Assembly: GCF_965284335.1 (NCBI RefSeq)
Contig: NZ_OZ260076.1
From: Tabrizicola_A sp965284335
GTDB taxonomy: Bacteria; Pseudomonadota; Alphaproteobacteria; Rhodobacterales; Rhodobacteraceae
Strand: one strand, 5' to 3'
Length of the DNA stretch: 64,000 bases
Shown: one piece after another, positions 1 through 7,427 of the stretch
Layout: each line of letters begins with the position of its first letter
How positions within the stretch are numbered: position 1 is the first letter of the stretch
The notes under the pieces: generated by a model
Told to the model about the DNA's origin: nothing
Database searches by the model: none
What the model saw: the letters and a program-made list of their open reading frames with translations, nothing else
Position numbers and translations under genes: made by a program

Positions 1-731
1 GCCTGAGAGCGGAACACATCCACATCAATATCGGGCGAAATCAGGATCACGCCGCCAACCCGTCGCAAAGCTGCCTCATCGCCGCGAATGGCGGTCTGGC
101 GCAGCGCCTCCATCGCAAGACCCGACCCCATGGAATGCGCGACCAGCAAAATCCGCCGCGCCCCGGCGGCAGACACTTCATCAATCAGCTTTTCCAACCC
201 ATCGCGGGCAAACAGCGCCGAATCCCGATCATAGACATAGCCCAGCGGTTTCGCGGCCGAGGGCCAAGCATAATGCACCACCGCACCGGGCAGGTTCAAA
301 TCATGCGAAAACTGCGCCACGCGATAGACGCCCTCGGCGAAATTGTTGTTATAGCCATGCACGAAAATCACGGCCTCATGGCCGTTCAGCGCCAAATTGC
401 GTTTCAGGTCGGCGCGAAAATCTGGGTCTGATGGGTAAAGCACCTGCTTTGTCGTCAGAAAATGCCGCGCGGGGTTGGCGGTTTCAAACCGGCTGGGCCA
501 ATTGATTTCACCCCGGTCTCGTTGCGGCGGGATCGAAACATCCAACCGCGCAAAGCGCATGTCCTCGCTGCGCTTCGGGCCAAAACCCTCTGCCTCCAAC
601 GCCCGCGTGGTGCCGATGAACACCGGGGTGACATTTCCGATCTGCGCCGCCTCGGGGCTATAGGTGATCGCCCCACGCGGGCTGCACCCGATCAGAAGGG
701 TCAGCGCCACAAAGAGAAAAGCGCGCGTCAC
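1..731 (-). CDS. alpha/beta hydrolase lipoprotein (DUF900-like), 3' end outside the window
   Basis: The gene reads from a GTG at 731 and runs off the left edge, so about 243 codons are visible. The N-terminus is a lipoprotein signal ending in the lipobox LLIGC, so the product should be anchored in the cell envelope. The body carries the oxyanion-region motif VFVHGYNNNF-like (read as IFVHGYNNNF) and the nucleophile elbow AHSMGS, both typical of alpha/beta hydrolases of the DUF900 group. The GTG overlaps the hslU stop codon (GTGA), so it is probably co-translated as the last gene of hslV-hslU. Substrate cannot be read from the sequence. Only the C-terminal part with the catalytic His would lie outside. 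Confidence 0.75.
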   Translation of the reverse strand, partial: MTRAFLFVALTLLIGCSPRGAITYSPEAAQIGNVTPVFIGTTRALEAEGFGPKRSEDMRFARLDVSIPPQRDRGEINWPSRFETANPARHFLTTKQVLYPSDPDFRADLKRNLALNGHEAVIFVHGYNNNFAEGVYRVAQFSHDLNLPGAVVHYAWPSAAKPLGYVYDRDSALFARDGLEKLIDEVSAAGARRILLVAHSMGSGLAMEALRQTAIRGDEAALRRVGGVILISPDIDVDVFRSQ

Positions 732-2026
732 AGCACATAGCGCGAGATATCGGCCGACCGCGACAAGGCCCCCAGATGCTGTTCGACAAAGCCCGCATCC
801 ACCGTCACCCTGTCGCCGCTGCGGTCAGGCGCGGTAAAGGACAGCTCCTCAAACACCCGCTCCATCACCGTATAAAGCCTGCGCGCCCCGATGTTTTCCA
901 CGCTGCGATTCACCTCGGCGGCAATCCGCGCCAGCGCGGCAATCCCCTCGGGCGTAAAGGTGACGGCGACATCCTCGGTCGCCATCAGCGCCGAATACTG
1001 CCGGGTCAGCGCGTTGTCCGTCTCGGTCAGGATGCGCACGAAATCTTCTTCGGTCAGCGGGGCCAGTTCCACCCGAATGGGCAAACGGCCCTGCAATTCC
1101 GGCAAAAGATCGGACGGCTTGGCGATGTGGAACGCACCGGAGGCGATGAACAGGATATGGTCGGTTTTCACGGGGCCATATTTGGTGGAAACCGTCGTGC
1201 CCTCGATCAGCGGCAAGAGATCGCGCTGCACGCCTTCACGGCTGACATCAGCCCCCCGCGCATCAGACCGGGCACAGATCTTGTCGATCTCGTCCAGAAA
1301 CACGATGCCGTTTTCCTGCACCGCTTCCAAGGCCGCGGCCCTCACCGCCTCATCGTCCAAAAGCTTGTCAGCCTCTTGCCCGATCAACAGATCATAGCTG
1401 TCGGCCACCGTCACCCGCTTGCGCGTGGTGCGTCCGCCAAAGGCCTTGAACAGATCATTCAGCCCCTGCATCTGGTTTTCCATGCCCGGCATCATCCCGA
1501 ACATGCCCTGAGGCGCCGCCGAATCCTGCACCTCGATCTCGATCATGGTGCTGTCCAACTCGCCGCGCTTCAGCTTGCCGCGAAACATCTCGCGGGTTTG
1601 TTCGCGGGCATCCTTGCCCGCCAGCGCCTCGATCACCCGCTCTTCGGCGGATTTTTGGGCGCGGGCTTTTACCTCGTCGCGCATCCGGGCGCGGGTGTCG
1701 ATCATCGCGGCATCCACCAGATCACGAATGATGCTGTCCACATCGCGACCAACATAGCCCACCTCGGTGAACTTCGTCGCCTCGACCTTCAAAAACGGCG
1801 CGCGCGCCAGCTTGGCCAGACGGCGGCTGATCTCGGTCTTGCCCACGCCGGTGGGGCCGATCATCAGGATGTTCTTGGGGTAAACCTCATCGCGCAGATC
1901 ATCGCCCAATTGCTTGCGCCGCCAGCGGTTGCGCAGCGCCACGGCCACGGCCCGCTTGGCCTCACGCTGGCCGATGATGTGGCGATCCAGTTCCGAGACA
2001 ATCTCACGCGGGGTCAGGTTGGTCAT
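728..2026 (-). CDS. hslU: HslU, ATPase subunit of the HslUV protease
   Basis: 432-residue AAA+ unfoldase that feeds proteins into the HslV peptidase in the cytoplasm. The N-terminus MTNLTPREIVSELDRHIIGQ and the Walker A GPTGVGKTE, Walker B FLDEIDKI and the C-terminal ISRYVL tail (which docks into HslV) are all visible. A longer upstream reading is possible but the ATG at 2026 overlaps the hslV stop (ATGA) and matches family starts. Length is normal for alphaproteobacterial HslU. It is the middle gene of hslV-hslU-hydrolase. Confidence 0.97.
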   Translation of the reverse strand: MTNLTPREIVSELDRHIIGQREAKRAVAVALRNRWRRKQLGDDLRDEVYPKNILMIGPTGVGKTEISRRLAKLARAPFLKVEATKFTEVGYVGRDVDSIIRDLVDAAMIDTRARMRDEVKARAQKSAEERVIEALAGKDAREQTREMFRGKLKRGELDSTMIEIEVQDSAAPQGMFGMMPGMENQMQGLNDLFKAFGGRTTRKRVTVADSYDLLIGQEADKLLDDEAVRAAALEAVQENGIVFLDEIDKICARSDARGADVSREGVQRDLLPLIEGTTVSTKYGPVKTDHILFIASGAFHIAKPSDLLPELQGRLPIRVELAPLTEEDFVRILTETDNALTRQYSALMATEDVAVTFTPEGIAALARIAAEVNRSVENIGARRLYTVMERVFEELSFTAPDRSGDRVTVDAGFVEQHLGALSRSADISRYVL

Positions 2027-2580
2027 TTCGAAATCACCTCCACGGTCAGGTTGCCATTGGTGAACACGCAAATCTCGGCGGCAATCGCCATGGCTTTGCG
2101 GGCAATCTCCTCGGCGGGCAGATCGCTGTGCATCAACCCGCGCGCGGCGGCCAGCGCGAAATTCCCGCCCGACCCGATGGCGGTGACGTCATGTTCGGGT
2201 TCCAGCACATCGCCCGCACCGGTGATGACATAAAGATCGGCCCCATCGGTGACAATCAGCATCGCCTCAAGATTGCGCAGGTATTTGTCCATCCGCCAAT
2301 CTTTCGCCAGCTCCACACAGGCGCGGGCCAATTGCCCCGGCGCGCTTTCCAGCTTTTTCTCCAGCCTTTCCAGAAGGGTAAAGGCATCGGCGGTCGATCC
2401 GGCAAAGCCGCAAACCACATCATGCCCCCCCGGCGACAGCCGCCGCACCTTGCGCGCGCTGCCCTTGATCACGGTGTTGCCAAGGCTGACTTGCCCATCG
2501 CCTGCCACCACCACCTGACCGCCGCGCCGCACCGCCAAAATCGTGGTGCCGTGCCAGCCGGGAAATTTGTCGTCTGCCAT
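2023..2580 (-). CDS. hslV: HslV, peptidase subunit of the HslUV protease
   Basis: 185-residue threonine peptidase of the proteasome-beta fold that forms the proteolytic double ring capped by HslU. The motif GTTILAVRR contains the Thr that becomes the N-terminal nucleophile after removal of a short propeptide, as in other alphaproteobacterial HslV. GDGQVSLG, FAGSTADAFTL and AIGSGG are conserved family blocks. Two ATG codons are adjacent (2583 and 2580); the GGAG just upstream is better spaced for the second, which I use. First gene of the operon with hslU. Confidence 0.97.
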   Translation of the reverse strand: MADDKFPGWHGTTILAVRRGGQVVVAGDGQVSLGNTVIKGSARKVRRLSPGGHDVVCGFAGSTADAFTLLERLEKKLESAPGQLARACVELAKDWRMDKYLRNLEAMLIVTDGADLYVITGAGDVLEPEHDVTAIGSGGNFALAAARGLMHSDLPAEEIARKAMAIAAEICVFTNGNLTVEVISK

Positions 2581-2688
2581 CATCTGCTCCTGTGCCTTTG
2601 GCCAATATGAAAGGCTGGGCCGGGCAATTCAACCGCCCCCGCCGAAACGGCGCTTGCCGCGCGCGCCTGAACTTCGCACATTCACCAC

Positions 2689-3597
2689 ATGCGTGATTTA
2701 AAGCTTTTGCATTTTCATCTTGATGCCCATTTGCGGGCCAGACATGCCGCCGGAACGGGGGGGATGCTCAATCAGGTCACCGATGCGGTGCAGGCGGCGG
2801 GCTGGCAGGTGAACATTGCGTCCCTAGAAGACACCGAGGGCCGCCCAAAGGCAGCGGGCTATCATCTGGTTCTGAACCTGCCCGTCTGGGGGCCGCGCTG
2901 TTTAAGCCTGCGCAAAACCTATCGTGACCCGTTTTGGAAGATCGAACACACCAATGACCGCTGGGATTACGAAATTGCCAGCATGTCCTTTGATCCAGCC
3001 GCGATCAAAGCCGGTTTCAACGGGTTCATGGGCTATTGGCGGCCCCGCTTTTTGGGCGATGCGCCGCCCGCGCAGGGGTTAGGGCCATTTATCTTTGCCC
3101 CCCTTCAGGGCCGATTGACCGACCGGCGGCATTTCCAAGCGCTGTCGCCCATCGACATGCTGCGCGCCACGCTCAAGGCAGACCCTGACCGCCGGCTGAT
3201 CGCCACGCTTCACCCGCGCGAGGTTTACAGCGCCTCTGAGCGGCTGGCGCTGGACCAATTGGCCGACGACGAGCCGCGCTTTACGCTGGCCACCGGTGAC
3301 AGCCTGCCCTTGGTCAAGGCTTGTGATTACATCGTGACGCAAAACTCATCCGTCGCGGTGACGGGCTATTTTGCGGGCAAACAGGCGGTGCTTTTTGGCC
3401 AGATCGATTTTCACCACATCGCCGGATCTGTGCCGCGGGACGGGCTAGAGGCGGCCTTTGCCCGAATGCGCCAACCGCCCCCCGATTTTGCGCGCTATCT
3501 CTATTGGCTGCTGGAGCTGAACGCGATCCGCACTTGGGATGCGGCGGCCCAAGACAAGATCCGCGCACGTCTGGCGCATTTCGGCTGGCCGATCTGA
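2689..3597 (+). CDS. conserved protein of unknown function, possibly glycosyltransferase/capsule-export-like
   Basis: 302 residues, no signal peptide or membrane segment. The C-terminal half (about residues 160-240) has an alternating pattern with LIATLHPREVYS, then a stretch ending DYIVTQNSSVAVTGYFAGK. A His-Pro-Arg followed later by a Ser-Ser-Val element resembles the arrangement in capsule polysaccharide synthesis/Kdo-transferase-like proteins, where it lines a nucleotide-sugar site. This is a weak resemblance and I do not assign a reaction. It is transcribed divergently from hslV with 108 bp between the starts, and convergent with trxA across a shared hairpin. Start ATG at 2689 is the only good one. 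Confidence 0.7.
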   Translation: MRDLKLLHFHLDAHLRARHAAGTGGMLNQVTDAVQAAGWQVNIASLEDTEGRPKAAGYHLVLNLPVWGPRCLSLRKTYRDPFWKIEHTNDRWDYEIASMSFDPAAIKAGFNGFMGYWRPRFLGDAPPAQGLGPFIFAPLQGRLTDRRHFQALSPIDMLRATLKADPDRRLIATLHPREVYSASERLALDQLADDEPRFTLATGDSLPLVKACDYIVTQNSSVAVTGYFAGKQAVLFGQIDFHHIAGSVPRDGLEAAFARMRQPPPDFARYLYWLLELNAIRTWDAAAQDKIRARLAHFGWPI

Positions 3598-3603
3598 ATG
3601 CAA

Positions 3604-3625
3604 AAGGCACCCCGAGGGGTGCCTT
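3604..3625. terminator. bidirectional hairpin terminator between the orphan gene and trxA
   Basis: A near-perfect inverted repeat, AAGGCACCCC against GGGGTGCCTT, lies between two convergent genes. A-rich sequence precedes it on the plus strand, giving a U-run on the minus side, so it most clearly ends the trxA transcript and may also serve the plus-strand gene. Confidence 0.75.
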
Positions 3626-3647
3626 CACGCTGCGCGATGGGCAGGGT

Positions 3648-3974
3648 TTAGATCGAGGATTGAATCCAAGTGGCCAGCGCCGCCTTGGGGGCCGCGCCGA
3701 TCTTGTTCGACACCACTTGCCCATCCTTGAACAAAAACAGCGCCGGAATCCCGCGCACACCCAGAACGGCGGGGCTGTCGGGGTTCTCGTCCACGTTCAC
3801 TTTCACGATCTTGACCTTGCCCGCGTATTCGGCGGCCAATTCTTCCAAGGCCGGGCCGATCTGGCGGCAGGGGCCGCACCATTCGGCCCAGAAATCGACC
3901 ACAACCGGAATATCCGACTTGCGGACTTCGGCATCAAAGGTGGCGTCGGTGACGGCGATGGTATTGGCACCCAT
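3648..3974 (-). CDS. trxA: thioredoxin
   Basis: 108-residue cytoplasmic disulfide reductase. The active site FWAEWCGPCRQ and the cis-Pro loop GIPALFLFKDG are intact, and length is that of classical Trx1. A purine-rich ribosome site (AGGAG) precedes the ATG at 3974. It lies 57 bp downstream of addA on the same strand, so it is the probable last gene of the add region and is followed by the hairpin at 3604-3625. Confidence 0.96.
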   Translation of the reverse strand: MGANTIAVTDATFDAEVRKSDIPVVVDFWAEWCGPCRQIGPALEELAAEYAGKVKIVKVNVDENPDSPAVLGVRGIPALFLFKDGQVVSNKIGAAPKAALATWIQSSI

Positions 3975-4031
3975 GGCGGGACTCCTGCGAAAATTATCAG
4001 GGGCCGAAGCTAGGGATGCGGCGCGGCAACG

Positions 4032-7000
4032 TCAAGGGAGCATGGCGCGCGCCAATGCCGCAGTCACGTGATCGGGATCGAGCGGCATCAACGTGGCGCT
4101 GCGCGTCCACAAAATCGCGGGCTGAATGCGCCTGTCGGGGTAAATCAGCGCCAAGGCGGCCACATAGGCCCCCATCTGCCGCAAAATTCCCTCTGGCACG
4201 GCGCTGGGCGTGGCGGGCAGCTGACTGTTGGATTTGAAATCGACCACATGCACAAGATCGGGGCCGATCACCAGCCGGTCAATCGTGCCTTGGAACAGCT
4301 GGCCGTTGATCTGGGCGGCAAAGGGCGCTTCGGCCAGACTGTCGGGGCCGAAAAGCCAGCCCAGATCGGGGGTGTCAAGCAGCCGCGTGGCCTCGTCCAA
4401 GGCATCGGCAGACAGGGCGGGGTCGGCCACCAGTGCTGCGGCGGCGCGCGGCCAGTCGCCGCGCGGGATCAGCGGCAGATGTTCCAGCAAAAGATGCACC
4501 GCCATGCCGCGCGCCTTGGCATCCTCTTCGGACAGGGTCAGGCTTTCCCCCGGCAAAGCCTTGGCCCCGCCAAGGGCCGAGGGCGACAAGGGCTGTGCCG
4601 GGCGCGGCTCGGCCGTGGCGGGCGTCAGCGCCCAAGGCGCAAGCGTGCGGGTGGAGAGGGGGGCCGCGGCCTGCGGCGTCACAGGATCGGGCCAGACACC
4701 GTTTTGCAGCCGCAAGACCCCGCCCGCCATCCGTTCAGCGCCCAAGCTGTGCATCGCCCGCTCTACCAGCCGATACCAGCACCAGTCCTCAATCGGCTTT
4801 GGCTCGGGTGATTTGCCGCCGGTTTCGGTTTTCGCCTCACCCGCCCCGGCCACGATCAGCAATGTCCGGGGGCGCGTCAGCGCCACATACAAAAGCCGCG
4901 CGCTTTCGGCGGCCTGATCGGCCTTGCGCAGCGCGCGGGTGTTGCGAATGACCAAAGGCGAGGCGTCGGCGGGGGTTTTCCACACTGGCAACCCCGCGCC
5001 AAGCTGGTTGGCGGGCAGGCGGTAAATCTCATCGCGGTCGCGCGGGTTGCGATCGGTGGTGTCGGGCAAGATGACAATCGGCGCCTCTAGCCCCTTGGCA
5101 CCATGCACCGTCATCACCCGTATCTTGTCGCCCGCGCTGTCCATCTGACGCTTGACCGTCACCTCATCGGTTTCCATCCAGATCAGGAATCCCGTCAGAC
5201 TGGGCACATCCGATGCCTCATAGGCCAAAGCCTGTGACAACAGCTCATCAATCCCATCTTCGGCCTCATCGCCCAAGCGCGCCAAAAGGCGCGCGCGGCC
5301 CTGATGGCGGGTCAAGGCGCGGTCCAACAGATCAAAGGGGCGCAGGAAATCGGCCTGATCGCGCAGATCGCGCAGCATGGCCACCGTTTCGGGATGGCTG
5401 TCATCGTCGCGCAGCCGCTCCCATAAAAAGCCCTTGCGACCATGGGCAAGGCGGTAAAGCGCGTCCTCGCTCCACCCACAAAGGGGCGAGCGCAGAACCG
5501 CCGCCAGCGACAGATCATCCTCAGGCGTGGCAAGGAAGGACAACAGCGCCGCCAGATCCTTGACCGCCAGTTCCGCGCCCAACTTCAACCGATCTGCCCC
5601 GGCAATCGGCAGCCCCTCGGCCTTGCAGGCGCGAATGATCTCGGAAAACAGCGCCGATCTGCGCTGCACCAAGATCAGCACATCCCCCGCATGCATGGCG
5701 CGCGGAATGCCCTTTTCATCGGGAATTTGCGTGCCAACCGCAATCAGGCGGCGGATTTCGGCGGCCAGTTGATTGGCCAATTGCGCCGTGTGATGCGTCT
5801 CGTTGACCAGATCGACCGGGTCATCCCAGTTTTCATCGTCTTCCGTCTTGGTCGGCTCGATCAGAGGCCACAAATCCACCCGGCCCGGCAAATCGGCTTT
5901 AAAGGCGATGTGGTCGGGGCTGTGGCCCAAAGCGCGCTCAAACCCGCGCGCAAAGGTTTCATCCACCAGCCGCAAAACCGCCGGGGCCGAGCGGAAGGAA
6001 TAGCGCAGCTCCATGTTCTGAAACTGCTTTTGCACGGCCTTGAATTTGCTTTTGAACAGCGCGTGCTTGTCATCAAAGGCGGCCACATCGGCGCCCTGAA
6101 ACGAATAGATCGACTGCTTTTTATCGCCCACCACAAACAGCGTGCGGTCGCGGCCGGGATCGCTGCCCTCGCCCGAGGTGAACTCTTCGGCCAAAAGCTC
6201 GATCACCTTCCATTGGTCGGGCGAGGTGTCTTGCGCCTCGTCCACCAGAATGTGATCAATCCCGCCGTCCAGCCGGTAAAGCACCCATTGCGCGACCGAC
6301 CGATCGGTCAGCAAGCCTTTGGCGCGGGCGATCAGGTCATCAAAATCCAGCCAACCCCGCGCCGATTTCGCGCGGTCATAAAGCGGTAAAAACGCTGCTG
6401 CAAAGCGGTGCAGCGCAAGGGTCTTTTGCACGGCCTCAAGAGCCAGCCGCCGGGGCCTTGCCTGCTCGACCCGGCGCATCAGCGCGTTCAACGCCTCCAT
6501 CCGATGCCCAAAGGCCGCCCGCGCGTCTTTGGTGGGAAAGCCGTCAACCTTGGCCGTTTCGCGCTTTGAAACCTCTTTGACCTCGTCGCTGTGCAACAGC
6601 AGTTTTTCCAAAACCACCAGATCCGACAGGGATGGTTCGGCAAGGTTCAGCGCGCCAAGCCGCGCAGCGGCCTTTTGGTCATTTGCGCCGCTTGCCAAAA
6701 GAACGGGCAGAAGATCGCGGATCAGATCGGCCTCATCGCCAAGAAAGGTGTCCGCCAAAAGCCGCGTCAGGCTATCCGCAGGATCAATGCCAAACCAAGG
6801 CTTGGCCGCCGCCGCGTTCAGAGGGCCAGAAAACCCATGCCGCGCGGTGGCGACCTGTTCCATCAGCGCGGTGAAATCCTCGCCCGTGTAGATGCCCGCG
6901 ATTTCGGCCATCACTTCTGGGGCGGCAGTCTGGGCCATTTCCTCGACGATCTGGGCGCGCAGCAGGCGTGCGGCGCGGTCGTCCAGTTCGGAAAACCCCG

Positions 7001-7427
7001 GTGAGATTTTGGCCTCCAGCGGAAAGCGGCGCAGCAGCGTGGCGCAAAAGCTGTGGATCGTCTGAATGCGCAACCCACCGGGGGTTTCCAGTGCCCGCGC
7101 AAAAAGACGCCGCGCGCGGGCCAGATCCTCGGCCACAAAGCGCGGCCCTTCGCCCAGCGCGGTCAGATCCTCGCGCAGCTTGTCATCGGGCTGCATGGCC
7201 CAACCGCCCAGCCGGTCGAACAGGCGGTTTTGCATCTCGGTCGCGGCGGCCTTGGTATAGGTCAGGCACAAGATGCGCTGCGGCTCGACGCCGCGCAGCA
7301 AGAGCCGCGCCACCCGGTCGATCAGCACGCGCGTCTTGCCAGAGCCGGCATTGGCGGCAACCCAAGTGGTGGCGGCGGGGTCTGCGGCCTGAATCTGCCG
7401 CTCGGTCGCCTCGTCTTTCGAAATCAT
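4032..7427 (-). CDS. addA: AddA, helicase-nuclease subunit of the AddAB recombination complex
   Basis: 1131-residue UvrD-type superfamily 1 helicase with a C-terminal RecB-type nuclease. Walker A AANAGSGKTRVL is near residue 30, the DEAQDTSPDQ helicase motif II near 390, the QGADVAAF/YSFRSAP blocks follow, VMTVHGAKGLE (motif V) is near 780, and the nuclease motif VVDFKSN is near 1085. AddAB processes double-strand ends for RecA loading, replacing RecBCD. Start chosen at ATG 7427, which overlaps the addB stop (ATGA); a longer upstream reading is not needed. Confidence 0.96.
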   Translation of the reverse strand: MISKDEATERQIQAADPAATTWVAANAGSGKTRVLIDRVARLLLRGVEPQRILCLTYTKAAATEMQNRLFDRLGGWAMQPDDKLREDLTALGEGPRFVAEDLARARRLFARALETPGGLRIQTIHSFCATLLRRFPLEAKISPGFSELDDRAARLLRAQIVEEMAQTAAPEVMAEIAGIYTGEDFTALMEQVATARHGFSGPLNAAAAKPWFGIDPADSLTRLLADTFLGDEADLIRDLLPVLLASGANDQKAAARLGALNLAEPSLSDLVVLEKLLLHSDEVKEVSKRETAKVDGFPTKDARAAFGHRMEALNALMRRVEQARPRRLALEAVQKTLALHRFAAAFLPLYDRAKSARGWLDFDDLIARAKGLLTDRSVAQWVLYRLDGGIDHILVDEAQDTSPDQWKVIELLAEEFTSGEGSDPGRDRTLFVVGDKKQSIYSFQGADVAAFDDKHALFKSKFKAVQKQFQNMELRYSFRSAPAVLRLVDETFARGFERALGHSPDHIAFKADLPGRVDLWPLIEPTKTEDDENWDDPVDLVNETHHTAQLANQLAAEIRRLIAVGTQIPDEKGIPRAMHAGDVLILVQRRSALFSEIIRACKAEGLPIAGADRLKLGAELAVKDLAALLSFLATPEDDLSLAAVLRSPLCGWSEDALYRLAHGRKGFLWERLRDDDSHPETVAMLRDLRDQADFLRPFDLLDRALTRHQGRARLLARLGDEAEDGIDELLSQALAYEASDVPSLTGFLIWMETDEVTVKRQMDSAGDKIRVMTVHGAKGLEAPIVILPDTTDRNPRDRDEIYRLPANQLGAGLPVWKTPADASPLVIRNTRALRKADQAAESARLLYVALTRPRTLLIVAGAGEAKTETGGKSPEPKPIEDWCWYRLVERAMHSLGAERMAGGVLRLQNGVWPDPVTPQAAAPLSTRTLAPWALTPATAEPRPAQPLSPSALGGAKALPGESLTLSEEDAKARGMAVHLLLEHLPLIPRGDWPRAAAALVADPALSADALDEATRLLDTPDLGWLFGPDSLAEAPFAAQINGQLFQGTIDRLVIGPDLVHVVDFKSNSQLPATPSAVPEGILRQMGAYVAALALIYPDRRIQPAILWTRSATLMPLDPDHVTAALARAMLP

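Noticed and set aside
776..2233. 485-codon plus-strand open frame
   Set aside because: Antisense to hslU/hslV; His/Gln/Arg-rich composition typical of the shadow of a GC-rich gene.
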